From the NCBI RefSeq assembly GCF_000718985.1, contig NZ_JODL01000010.1:77868-141867 (forward strand): 64,000 nt of DNA, read 5' to 3'. The notes beneath the pieces were generated by a model. That model did no database searches, had not been told where the DNA came from, and saw nothing but the letters and a program-made list of their open reading frames with translations. Position numbers and translations under genes: made by a program. This stretch comes from Streptomyces megasporus. Its GTDB lineage: Bacteria > Actinomycetota > Actinomycetes > Streptomycetales > Streptomycetaceae. This document shows, one piece after another, positions 52,806 to 60,822 of the stretch. Numbering within the stretch: the first letter of the stretch is position 1; every line of letters starts with the position of its first letter.

Positions 52806-53243
52806 TCACGGTAGCCGTGCCGGCCTTGGCCGCGCCGAGGGATCGGCCGGGACGAGGCGGTGGCCGTGGACGGACCGGGGGTCGAGGTGGAACAGCAGGT
52901 CGTGCCGGCCGTGCGGCCGACCGGGCAGGGTGCGGAGGTGGTGGGCGGCCTCGTCCGGGTCGGTGACGGCAGAGACCGGGCCCTCGACGGTCACCGACCA
53001 GCCGGTGTGGGAGGCCGCGTCGATCGCGTCGGCGTGGTAGGCGAGCGCGTCCCCTCCGGTCAGGACGGTGTCCGGGACCGGGGCGCGGACGACCAGCCGT
53101 CCGTACTCCAGGACGTGGGTCGCGGGCCGTACGGCGGTGCCCTGCCGCCACCGGTACACCAGGCGCCCCGCGGGGGCTCCGGAGAGGAGGTACAGGGCCT
53201 CCTCACCGGAGATCGCGACCAGCCGTGTGGGGGTGTTGCTCAT
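52806..53243 (-). CDS. Pyridoxamine 5'-phosphate oxidase-like (split-barrel flavin-binding) protein
   Basis: 145 residues with the split-barrel pattern of PNPOx-like proteins: EEALYLLSGAPAGRLVYRW, PATHVLEYGRLVVRAP, a central ALAYHADAIDAASHTGWSVTVEG and the end RHDLLFHLDPRSVHGHRL. Relatives bind FMN, F420 or heme; the cofactor here is uncertain. ATG at 53241-53243 overlaps the SulP stop (ATGA). It is the third gene of the operon. Confidence 0.8.
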   Translation of the reverse strand: MSNTPTRLVAISGEEALYLLSGAPAGRLVYRWRQGTAVRPATHVLEYGRLVVRAPVPDTVLTGGDALAYHADAIDAASHTGWSVTVEGPVSAVTDPDEAAHHLRTLPGRPHGRHDLLFHLDPRSVHGHRLVPADPSARPRPARLP

Positions 53244-55012
53244 GGGACGGACTCCTCGGCGGAGGCTGTGGCAGGGGTGGAGGCGGGGCCGGAGACGGCG
53301 TGGGCCGGCGCGGGCTCCCCGACGGGGCCGGGCAGGATCCCGGCGCCGCGCAGGTACGCGCGGGCGCCCCGGATCGCCTCGGGTGTGTCGGCGTACGCGC
53401 GGTCCTCCGGGCGCACGGCGTCCAGCGCGCCGACGGACTCCAGGACGTGCCGCTGGCCGGGCCGTACGCCGGAGACCAGCACGGTGATGCCGCGCCCGCT
53501 CAGCTTCTCGATCGCGTCCTTGAGGACGAGCGCGCCGGTGGCGTCCACCGTCGTCACGCGCGACATGCGCAGGATCACCACGCGCACGTCGGCGACCTCG
53601 GACAGCTCCAGCAGGAAGCGGTGGGCGGCGGCGAAGAACAGCGGTCCGTCGATCCGGTAGGCGACGATGTGCTCGGACAGCAGGGCGCGTTCCTCGTCGC
53701 CGTGCTCGCCGGGCAGGTCCGGGGTGACGTCCACCTGGTCCAGGCGGGCCTGCCGGGCCACCGCCCGCAGGGCGAGCGTGCCCGCGACGACCAGGCCGGC
53801 GATCACCGCGTACACCAGGTCCAGCACCAGGGTCGTCACGGCCGTCAACACCAGGACGATCGCGTCGGAGCGGGTGGCGCGGACCATCGCGCGCAGCGAG
53901 CCGACCTCCACCATGCGCACGGCGGTGGCCAGCAGCACACCGGCCAGCGCGGCCAGCGGGATGCGGGAGACCAGCGGCGCGGCGGCGAAGACGACGACGG
54001 CGAGGACGGCGGCGTGCGAGAGCGACGCCAGCCGGGAGCGGGCGCCGGTGCGGACGTTGACGGCGGTGCGGGCTATGGCGCCGGTGGCGGGGACGCCGCC
54101 GAACAGCGGGGAGGCGATGTTCGCCAGCCCCTGTCCGAACAGCTCCCGGTCGGGATCGTGCCGCTGGCCGACCGTCATGCCGTCCGCCACCGACGCCGAC
54201 AGCAGCGACTCCAGGGCGGCCAGCGCCGCCACCGCCACCGCCGGGGCGAGCAGCGAGGACAGCTCCGAGAGGTCGAGGAAGCCCAAGGAGGGCGCGGGCA
54301 GGCCGGAGGGCAGGTCGCCGATCGGGGTGGCGCCGTCCGGGCGGAGGACCTCGACGACCACCGTCGCGGCGATCACCGCGAGGATGGAGAACGGGACGGT
54401 CGGACGCCACCGGGCGCCCAGCAGCATCACGGCGGCGACGCCGAGCGCCAGCGCCACGGCCGTCCAGTTCGGCCGGTGGGCGAACTCTTCCACGGCCCGC
54501 CAGGCGACGACCAGGACCCGATCGCCCTCCGGGACGGGCACGCCCAGGGCGTTGGGCACCTGTTGGAGGGCTATCACGCAGGCGATGCCGAGGGTGAAGC
54601 CCTCGACCACGGGCGCGGGGACGTACCGCATCCAGCGGCCCGCGCGCGCGAAGGCGAGCGCGACCAGCATCAGGCCCGCGAGCAGACCCACGGTCAGCAC
54701 CCCGGAAGGGCCGTGGGCGGCGACGATCGGGACCAGCACGACGGTCATCGCGCCGGTGGGGCCGGAGACCTGGAGGTTGGAGCCGCCGAAGAGGGCGGCC
54801 AGGGCGCCCGCGACCACCGCGGTGGCCAGCCCGGCCTCCGCGCCGAGCCCGGAGGAGACGCCGAAGCCCAGGGCGAGGGGCAGCGCCACGATCGCCACGG
54901 TCAGACCGGCCAGGAGGTCCTGGCGCGGACGGGCGACCATCGCGGCCAGGTCGGCACGGGTGGGCAGCAGGGAACGCACCGGGGCCCACACCCGGTCGAG
55001 GACGGTGTTCAC
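53240..55012 (-). CDS. SulP-family anion transporter with STAS domain
   Basis: 590 residues. The membrane part has about 10-14 hydrophobic segments with the SulP signature LLAGLTVAIVALPLALGFG and GGSNLQVSGPTGAMTV. The cytoplasmic STAS domain (about 440-560) includes VVILRMSRVTTVDATGALVL, with the usual central helix. The family moves sulfate, bicarbonate or other oxyanions. GTG 55010-55012 overlaps the ArsR stop by 4 nt. An Ala/Glu/Pro tail ends the protein. Confidence 0.93.
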   Translation of the reverse strand: MNTVLDRVWAPVRSLLPTRADLAAMVARPRQDLLAGLTVAIVALPLALGFGVSSGLGAEAGLATAVVAGALAALFGGSNLQVSGPTGAMTVVLVPIVAAHGPSGVLTVGLLAGLMLVALAFARAGRWMRYVPAPVVEGFTLGIACVIALQQVPNALGVPVPEGDRVLVVAWRAVEEFAHRPNWTAVALALGVAAVMLLGARWRPTVPFSILAVIAATVVVEVLRPDGATPIGDLPSGLPAPSLGFLDLSELSSLLAPAVAVAALAALESLLSASVADGMTVGQRHDPDRELFGQGLANIASPLFGGVPATGAIARTAVNVRTGARSRLASLSHAAVLAVVVFAAAPLVSRIPLAALAGVLLATAVRMVEVGSLRAMVRATRSDAIVLVLTAVTTLVLDLVYAVIAGLVVAGTLALRAVARQARLDQVDVTPDLPGEHGDEERALLSEHIVAYRIDGPLFFAAAHRFLLELSEVADVRVVILRMSRVTTVDATGALVLKDAIEKLSGRGITVLVSGVRPGQRHVLESVGALDAVRPEDRAYADTPEAIRGARAYLRGAGILPGPVGEPAPAHAVSGPASTPATASAEESVP

Positions 55013-55407
55013 TCCGCGACGACCTCGGCTTCCGCCGTCACCCCGGCTTCCGCCGTCCGGTCCTCCGCCGGTTCGGCCCCCGCGGACGCGCGCAGCTCCT
55101 CAAGGAGTTCCTTCTGCCCGGCGAGCATCTCGGTCAGGATGCGGCGGGCGGCCCGCATCAGATCGGCGACGTCCCCGCCGGCGAGTTCGTACACCACGGT
55201 GGAGCCCTCGCGGGTGGCGGTGACGATGCCCGAGCGGCGCAGCACCGCCAGTTGCTGGGAGAGGCTGGGTGGCTCGATCTCGAGCGCGGTGAGGAGGTCG
55301 CGCACCGGCATCGGCCCGTCCTGGAGCAGTTCCAGCACGCGGATGCGGACCGGATGTCCCAGCATGCGGAAGAAGTCGGCCTTGGCCTGGTACAGCGGAA
55401 CCGGCAC
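55009..55407 (-). CDS. ArsR-family winged-helix repressor
   Basis: 132 residues from GTG 55405-55407, chosen because GAGGA lies 5 nt upstream and the homologous start is PVPLYQAKADFFRMLGHPVRI. An upstream GTG at 55483-55485 would add 26 basic residues but has no Shine-Dalgarno. The HTH contains LSQQLAVLRRSGIV and the wing TREGSTVVYEL. No cysteine occurs anywhere in the protein, so a thiol-based metal site is absent. It heads the four-gene operon and probably binds the palindrome at 55500-55519, repressing itself and the transporter. Confidence 0.88.
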   Translation of the reverse strand: MPVPLYQAKADFFRMLGHPVRIRVLELLQDGPMPVRDLLTALEIEPPSLSQQLAVLRRSGIVTATREGSTVVYELAGGDVADLMRAARRILTEMLAGQKELLEELRASAGAEPAEDRTAEAGVTAEAEVVAE

Positions 55408-55499
55408 GGAAATCCTCGGTCTCTTGCGCTCTCGCGGCCCTGTGGCGGGCCCTTGGGGGCCGTCCTGGCGGGACGGCTTCTCCACTACAGCATCTGCCG

Positions 55500-55523
55500 A
55501 ATTGCAAAATTTTGCAATTTATA
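55500..55523 (-). promoter_or_regulatory. Perfect 20-bp AT-rich palindrome (operator) at the ArsR-SulP promoter
   Basis: AATTGCAAAATTTTGCAATT (55500-55519) is fully self-complementary. On the minus strand TATAAA (55523-55518) overlaps its edge as a -10, placing the start site inside the palindrome. The leader to the GTG at 55407 would be about 100 nt. It is an obvious candidate for the ArsR-type protein. Confidence 0.8.
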
Positions 55524-55696
55524 GAATCGGTGGCGGTGCCACGCGAGTGGGCCGGAGGTGCCAGACGACTGGCGGAGGGACGGCGTCCGGGGACCGACAA
55601 CCGCTCGCTCTTCGGGCCGCCGACGAGCCGTGGCGGCTCCACCAATACCGCTCCGACCAGCGGAAACGTCACGTCGAAGGCTCCGAGCCCCCAGGC

Positions 55697-55760
55697 TTGA
55701 CGCCACAGCGGGGGCTTCCTACTGTCTCCCCGCTCGACCGGAAAGGTTCCGAAAACTTTC
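55697..55760 (+). promoter_or_regulatory. Promoter and operator-like element of the first CE4 deacetylase gene
   Basis: TTGACG (55697-55702), a 17-bp spacer and TACTGT (55720-55725) form a strong promoter. Shortly downstream GGAA-AGG-TTCC (55740-55750) overlaps CCGAAA-AC-TTTC (55749-55760). The same promoter and the same overlapping pair precede the second CE4 gene. Confidence 0.75.
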
Positions 55761-55841
55761 ACCCCCCATCGGCGCGGATCGGGTCGGCGCGCTCCGAGGC
55801 GAGGAGCGCCGGACCGACGCCGCACCGGAAAGGAACCAGAG

Positions 55842-56585
55842 TTGATCATGACATCGAGGACCACCGACGGACCCCTCCGGAGCCGCTCGCGCTCCTCCCG
55901 CCGCCCGCGCCGCCTGGCGATGTCCGCGCTGCTCTCCGTCGGACTGTGCCTGGGCGCCCTGACCGCGACGGGATCGGCCCAGGCCGTCGACGGCACCGTG
56001 GTCACCTCCACCCAGAGCGGCGGCCGGACCGTCTCGTTCACCTTCGACGACGGCCCGGACCCCACCCACACCCCGCGTCTGCTGGAGGTGCTGCGCAGGC
56101 ACGGCGTCAAGGCGACCTTCTGCCTGTGGGGCGACCACGTGCGGCAGTACCCCCACCTGGTGCGGCAGATCGCCGCCGACGGTCACCGACTGTGCAACCA
56201 CACCATGTCCCACCAGGACCTGGGGAGCTGGTCACAGCAGCAGATCCGCCAGAACCTGGAGCAGACCAACGCCCTGATCCGCCAGGCCGCGCCCGGCGCG
56301 CAGATCACCTACTTCCGCGCCCCGTACGGCAGTTGGGGACAGAGCCCGCAGGTGGCGGCGTCGATGGGCATGCAGCCGCTGGGCTGGCGGCTGGCGATCA
56401 ACGACTGGCAGCCCCCGGGCACGAGCGAGCTGGTCCGCCGGATCACGCAGGGCGTGACGCCCGGCGCCGTGGTGCTGATGCACGACGGCGGCGGCGACCG
56501 GAGCCAGACGGTCTCGGCCGTCGACCAGACCATCCCCCAGCTCAGGTCCCAGGGCTACACGTTCGACCAGCCGGCCGTCCGCTGA
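55842..56585 (+). CDS. Secreted polysaccharide deacetylase (CE4), copy 1
   Basis: 247 residues from TTG 55842 (ATG 55848 also possible); the paralogue at 59995 also begins with TTG at the equivalent place and the Shine-Dalgarno (GGAAAGGA) fits it. A Tat- or Sec-type signal with SRRPRRLAM ends near AQAVDG. The NodB homology domain shows motif 1 TFDDGPDP, motif 2 HTMSH (the two metal histidines), motif 3 RAPYGSWG, motif 4 INDWQPPG and motif 5 LMHDGGG. The enzyme should deacetylate chitin-type, xylan or peptidoglycan polymers outside the cell. About 60-70% of readable core residues match the second copy. Confidence 0.92.
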   Translation: MIMTSRTTDGPLRSRSRSSRRPRRLAMSALLSVGLCLGALTATGSAQAVDGTVVTSTQSGGRTVSFTFDDGPDPTHTPRLLEVLRRHGVKATFCLWGDHVRQYPHLVRQIAADGHRLCNHTMSHQDLGSWSQQQIRQNLEQTNALIRQAAPGAQITYFRAPYGSWGQSPQVAASMGMQPLGWRLAINDWQPPGTSELVRRITQGVTPGAVVLMHDGGGDRSQTVSAVDQTIPQLRSQGYTFDQPAVR

Positions 56586-56610
56586 TCCGGAGGCCGTCCG
56601 GAAGCCGAGG

Positions 56611-56654
56611 ACGGTCCGGCCCCGGCGGGAAGCTCCCCGCCGGGGCCGGACCGT
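56611..56654 (+). terminator. Strong terminator after CE4 copy 1
   Basis: A perfect 19-bp stem (56611-56629 with 56636-56654) around a 6-nt loop lies 26 bp past the stop codon. Confidence 0.85.
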
Positions 56655-56692
56655 GCCGTGTCGTGCCGGGCCGTGCCGGAACCGGAATCCCG

Positions 56693-57155
56693 TCAGGCGG
56701 TGGAGGGGGCGCTCCCGTTCAGGGTGAAGGAGGCGGGCTTCCCGGTGTTGGTGATGGTGACGGTCGCGGTCGGCCCGGTGTTCCAGGCGTTGGCGGTGTA
56801 GGCGACCCGGCAGGCTCCCGGGACGGGGTCGGGGCCCGGTCGCCGGTGCCGCCGTGGCGGGAGCGGGTCCAGCCCGGCTGCGGGGAGTCGGTGGCCGAGG
56901 GCGTCCGGCTCAGGCCGTGGACATCGGTCCACCGCTCGATCTGCTCGGTGAAGTTCGGGCAGCGGATGGTGTCGTCGTCGGTGCCGTGCCGGATCCGGAT
57001 GCGCGGCCGGGGGCCGCTGTACCCCGGGTACGCGCTCCGACCGTGTCGCCCCACTGCCGCTGCGCGTGGTTCCGGGTCCCGTTGGCGCGGGAGCTGTTCC
57101 GACCGGAACCGTCGGTGGTGGAGAAGCAGGAGTGCGGTACGCCCGCGAATACACC
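56693..57155 (-). pseudogene. Remnant of a CE1 esterase (PHB-depolymerase/feruloyl-esterase type) with CBM2 tail
   Basis: The minus strand carries fragments in three frames that line up with the C-terminal part of secreted CE1 esterases. The first has GVPHSCFSTTDGSG and RQWGDTV (57155-57035). The second has SAYPGYSGPRPRIRIRHGTDDDTI and TDVHGLSRTPSATDSPQPGW. The third is a shortened CBM2: YTANAWNTGPTATVTITNTG joined directly to ASFTLNGSAP before the stop at 56693. At least two frameshifts and an internal deletion are needed, and the N-terminal half with the signal peptide and catalytic serine is missing. A relic of a plant-polymer esterase. Confidence 0.8.
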
Positions 57156-57443
57156 TGCACCGGGTGCGGAACCGTGACACCACGGGACGAGAACAGCGCG
57201 AAGGTGGTGGTTGTCCGGGCGGGTTGGAACCCGGATGGTGCCGAGGGTGGAAGTCCTCCGGGAGCGCCGCTCCCGAAGGCGGCCCGAGCCATGAATCCCC
57301 ACGCACGCCCGAAGGTGTCCCCGTCAGGGGGCGTCCGGCCGCAGGAGCGCCGCCAGGCGGGATCCCGCTCGCCTCCTCCCCGCGGACTCCGTCGGCTGCG
57401 CGGACCTGTCGGTCGTGGTGTGGTCCTTCCTAGACTGCGGACT
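57156..57443. other. Spacer between the esterase relic and the CdaR-like gene, with leaderless promoter
   Basis: No gene is supported. TAGACT at 57431-57436 is a good -10, with its last base 7 nt before the GTG of the CdaR-like gene; there is no Shine-Dalgarno, suggesting a leaderless message. Confidence 0.5.
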
Positions 57444-58610
57444 GTGAAGGGACTGCTGCTGCGGCTGTCGGAGCTGGACCCGGACGCGGCCACCGCCGTG
57501 CGCGTGATCGCCCACTTCGAGGCGCTGCTCGGCGGCGGCCTCGACCCGGCCACCCTGGCCCGGTCCACCGCCGGACTCGCCGGGTGCCCGGCCGGCCTCG
57601 AACTGCCCGACGGCCGCGCCGCGCGGTACGGACCGGGCGGCGTCGCCCTCGCGGGCGCGCCCGGACACGTCTCCGGCCGGGTGGAGCTGGAACCGGCCGG
57701 GCGGGTCTGGTTGGAGCGGCCCGGCGCACCGGGCCCCTTCGACGAACTGGTCCTGGAGTGGATGGCCATCGCCGCGCGGGTGCTGGCCGGCCGTCCCCGG
57801 CAGACCCGTCCGCCCCGCGCCGCCGACCCGGCGCTGGTCGAGCTGGTGCTCTCCGGGCGCGAGGACGCCCCCGACCGCGCCCGCGCGCTGCGCCTGCTGG
57901 GCCTGGCCCCCGAGACGCCGCTGCGGGTGGTCGCGGTGGCCGGCGGCCGGGAGACGGACGTGGGCGTGGAGGCGGTGGCGCTGCTGGGACGCGGGGCGCT
58001 GCCGGGCTCCGTGCGGGTCGCGCGGGTCGGCTCCCTGGGGGCGGTGCTGGTGCAGCGCCCCGGCGGCCCGCACGGCGGCACCGGCTCGCCGGCCGCGGAG
58101 CTGCGGGCGGCCGTCCGCGACCGGGCCCGCGACCGGAGCGCGGACCGTGCTCCGGCGCGCGGGATACGGGTCGGGGTCGGCGGCGCCGCCGACCCCCTGG
58201 ACGCCCGGACCTCCTGGGAACAGGCCCGCGCGGCCCTGCGGTTCACGGTGCCCGGCGCCCCGGAGGAGGCGGTCGCCGACCACGACGAACTCGGCCCCGT
58301 CGCGCTGCTGGCGGACATCCCGGTGGAACGGCTGCGCGAGCAGGCGGACGTGCGGCGACTGGCGGAACTGGCCGACCGCGAGCGGGGCGGGCAGGGCACG
58401 GACCCGCTGGCCGCCCTGGCCGCGTTCTGCCGCACGGGCTCGCTCCGGCAGGCCGCCGCCGAACTCCACCTGCACCACAGCTCGGTGGCCGCGCGCCTGA
58501 CGCACGTCGAGAGGGAACTGGGGTGGCGCCTGCGCGACCCGCGGGACCGGTTCCGCGCCCAACTGGCGCTGTACGCCCTGCGGCTGGCCGGCAAGCCCGA
58601 CGTCGACTGA
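57444..58610 (+). CDS. PucR/CdaR-type helix-turn-helix regulator
   Basis: 388 residues. The C-terminal PucR HTH is clear: LAALAAFCRTGSLRQAAAELHLHHSSVAARLTHVERELGW, followed by RDRFRAQLALYALRL. The middle part resembles the degenerate GGDEF-like region of CdaR proteins, and the N-terminal ~130 residues are a poorly defined sensory part. Such proteins activate sugar-acid, purine or amino-acid genes. GTG 57444 is taken because the -10 lies 7 nt upstream. It stands between the esterase relic and an HSL-type hydrolase on the opposite strand; targets are unknown. Confidence 0.85.
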   Translation: MKGLLLRLSELDPDAATAVRVIAHFEALLGGGLDPATLARSTAGLAGCPAGLELPDGRAARYGPGGVALAGAPGHVSGRVELEPAGRVWLERPGAPGPFDELVLEWMAIAARVLAGRPRQTRPPRAADPALVELVLSGREDAPDRARALRLLGLAPETPLRVVAVAGGRETDVGVEAVALLGRGALPGSVRVARVGSLGAVLVQRPGGPHGGTGSPAAELRAAVRDRARDRSADRAPARGIRVGVGGAADPLDARTSWEQARAALRFTVPGAPEEAVADHDELGPVALLADIPVERLREQADVRRLAELADRERGGQGTDPLAALAAFCRTGSLRQAAAELHLHHSSVAARLTHVERELGWRLRDPRDRFRAQLALYALRLAGKPDVD

Positions 58611-58631
58611 GCGTTCACCGTCGCGCCCCCC

Positions 58632-59582
58632 TCACCGTCCCAGCGCCCCGCGCAGCACCGCGACGGCCTCGGCCGTCGCGCGCCGTATGACGGAGGCGTG
58701 CTCCACCGCCCAGGCGCCGTGGAAGGTGCCGGGGAACAGGCGCAGCTCGACGGGCACGCCCGCGGCCCGCAGGGCGTGGGCGTAGGCGACGCCCTCGTCC
58801 CGCAGCGGGTCGAACTCCATCACCGAGACGTAGGCGGGCGGCAGCCCCGACAGTTCGAGGACCCCGGCGCGGGCGGGGGCGGCGTACGGGGAGACCCCGG
58901 CGGTGCCTCGCACCCCGCGTCCCAGGTAGGCATCCCAACTCAGCCGGGCGTTGCGCCGGTTCCACACGGGGGTGTCGGTGAACAGCCGTGCGCTGGGGGT
59001 GCGGAGCCGGTCGTCGAGCGCCGGGCTGCACAGGTGCTGGAAGCGGATCGCGGGTCCGCCCCGATCGCGGGCGAGCAGGGCGGTCCCGGTGGCCAGAGCG
59101 CCCCCGGCGCTGTCGCCCCACACGGCGATCCGGTCGGGCCGGACGCCCCACTCGGCGGCGTTCCCCGCCAGCCGGCACAGCCCGGCGTAACAGTCCTCCA
59201 AGGGCGCGGGGAAGGGGTGCTCGGGCGCCAGGCGGTAGTCGACCGAGACCACCAGCGCCTCCAGCTCCCGGCACAGCATCAGGTTCCAGTCGTGGTCGAC
59301 GTCCGGCGAACCCAGCACGAAGCCGCCGCCGTGGATGCCGTAGACGGCCGGCAGCGGCCCCTTGGCCCGAAGCGGCCGGTAGAGCCGCAGCGGGACGTCG
59401 GGGGCGCCCTCCGGTCCGGGCACGCGGACCTCGGTGACGTCCACCCCCGTGGTGTCCGCCGCGGCGACCCGCGCGGCCAGTTGCCCCGCCTGCGAGATCC
59501 GTGCCGCCTCGACGTCGGTGATGTCGACCTCGGGCATCAGCGGGAGCGCCGCGGCCAGTTCGGGGTCGAACCGGTGGCGCAT
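58632..59582 (-). CDS. HSL-family alpha/beta hydrolase (esterase/lipase)
   Basis: 316 residues with no signal peptide. Hormone-sensitive-lipase signatures are present: HGGGFVLGS for the oxyanion hole, the GDSAGG serine elbow, FDPLRDEG with the catalytic aspartate and GTFHGAW with the histidine. It should hydrolyse short-chain acyl esters. Two starts have good Shine-Dalgarno sites: ATG 59580-59582 (GGAGG, 6 nt) and ATG 59682-59684 (GGAGG, 7 nt), the latter adding 34 low-complexity residues; the shorter is given because it fits the family. Convergent with the CdaR-like gene, with a 21-bp gap. Confidence 0.9.
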   Translation of the reverse strand: MRHRFDPELAAALPLMPEVDITDVEAARISQAGQLAARVAAADTTGVDVTEVRVPGPEGAPDVPLRLYRPLRAKGPLPAVYGIHGGGFVLGSPDVDHDWNLMLCRELEALVVSVDYRLAPEHPFPAPLEDCYAGLCRLAGNAAEWGVRPDRIAVWGDSAGGALATGTALLARDRGGPAIRFQHLCSPALDDRLRTPSARLFTDTPVWNRRNARLSWDAYLGRGVRGTAGVSPYAAPARAGVLELSGLPPAYVSVMEFDPLRDEGVAYAHALRAAGVPVELRLFPGTFHGAWAVEHASVIRRATAEAVAVLRGALGR

Positions 59583-59847
59583 GTCCGTCCTCCGGTCGCG
59601 GTCGTCGGTGTGGGGGGTGACGGGACGTGCGGGGACGTCAGGGATGTCGGCGACATCGGGGACGCCGTGGTGAGACGGTGACATCGGGAATCCTCCCAGG
59701 TCATCAGACGGGTGTCGGGACAATGGCGGTCCCGGTCCGACACCCGTGCGGTCTTGGGGGCGTTTCCCGGCGCGAACGCCCCCGGAACGGGCTTGAAACC
59801 CACCCTGAGCTGCGAAAACGCGGTCACGAGCGGAAAGCGGACCGCTC
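59583..59847. other. Divergent region between HSL hydrolase and CE4 copy 2
   Basis: It contains the alternative start and Shine-Dalgarno of the hydrolase and a stretch of GACATCGG-like near repeats (59630-59690). Nothing else is recognised until the CE4 promoter at 59848. Confidence 0.45.
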
Positions 59848-59913
59848 TTGACGCCGCTTCGGGGCCTCTCTATGGTCTCCCCGCTCGACCGGAAGTTTTC
59901 CGAAAGGTTTCGG
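59848..59913 (+). promoter_or_regulatory. Promoter and operator-like element of the second CE4 deacetylase gene
   Basis: TTGACG (59848-59853), 17-bp spacer, TATGGT (59871-59876), then CTCCCCGCTCGACC as in copy 1. GGAA-GTT-TTCC (59891-59901) overlaps CCGAAA-GG-TTTCGG (59900-59913). GAAA-N2-TTTC sites are typical of xylan- and oligosaccharide-responsive LacI-family regulators in Streptomyces. Confidence 0.75.
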
Positions 59914-59994
59914 CCCCTGTCGTTCGGCCCGTACGGACACGCGGAAGCGCCCCGGTGGAGCGCCGGCCCGACGACGCACCGGAAGGGACCATCG

Positions 59995-60792
59995 TTGACC
60001 GAGACCACAAGCACCACAGGCATCACAGACACCGCAGGAAAGACCACCGGGACCACCGGACGGGCGGCCCGGACCGGAACGCGCACCCGACGCCCGAGCA
60101 GGCTGCGCCGCCTCGCGATGCCCCTGCTGCTCACCACCGGACTGTGCCTGAGTGCCCTGACCGCGGCGGGACCGGCACAGGCGGGACAGCCGAACGCCAC
60201 CGTCGTCGACTCCACCCGGCACGGTGGCCGCACCCTCGCCCTCACCTTCGACGACGGCCCCAACCCCACCGACACCCCGCGCCTGCTGAAGGTGCTGCGC
60301 GAGCACCGCGTCAAGGCGGTCTTCTGCCTGTGGGGCGACCACGTCAGACGGCACCCCGAACTCGTGCGCGCCATCGTCAAGGGCGGCCACACCCTGTGCA
60401 ACCACACCATGCGCCACGACGACATGAGCACTTGGTCGCCCGAGGACATCCGCGCGGACCTGGAGGCGACCAACGCCGAGATCCGCAAGGTCGTCCCCGG
60501 CGTGCCGATCCGCTACTTCCGCGCCCCCTACGGCAGTTGGGGCGCCACCCCCGAGGTCGCGGCCGAAATGGGGATGCAGCCGCTGGGTTGGCGACTGGCC
60601 ATCGGCGACTGGGAGCCCCCGGGCACCGACGAGTTGGTCCGCCGTGTCGTGGAGGGCGTGACGCCCGGCGCCGTGGTGCTGATGCACGACGGCGGCGGCG
60701 ACCGGAGCCAGACCGTCGAGGCCGTCGACCGGATCGTCCCGCTGCTGCGGGCCGACGGCTGGCGCTTCGACCGGCCCGCCCGCCGCGGCTGA
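59995..60792 (+). CDS. Secreted polysaccharide deacetylase (CE4), copy 2
   Basis: 265 residues from TTG 59995 (GGAAGGGA upstream). A Thr-rich start precedes the basic and hydrophobic parts of a signal peptide that ends near AQAGQP. NodB motifs: TFDDGPNP, NHTMRHDDM with one histidine pair, RAPYGSWG, GDWEPPG and LMHDGGG. The second metal histidine is kept (HTMRH). Very similar to copy 1 in the catalytic domain and promoter; the pair flanks the CE1 relic, the CdaR-like gene and the HSL hydrolase, so the block looks like a duplication. Likely acts on xylan or chitin-like substrates. Confidence 0.92.
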   Translation: MTETTSTTGITDTAGKTTGTTGRAARTGTRTRRPSRLRRLAMPLLLTTGLCLSALTAAGPAQAGQPNATVVDSTRHGGRTLALTFDDGPNPTDTPRLLKVLREHRVKAVFCLWGDHVRRHPELVRAIVKGGHTLCNHTMRHDDMSTWSPEDIRADLEATNAEIRKVVPGVPIRYFRAPYGSWGATPEVAAEMGMQPLGWRLAIGDWEPPGTDELVRRVVEGVTPGAVVLMHDGGGDRSQTVEAVDRIVPLLRADGWRFDRPARRG

Positions 60793-60822
60793 CCCCGACC
60801 CGACGCCCGGAGGAGACCCCAC

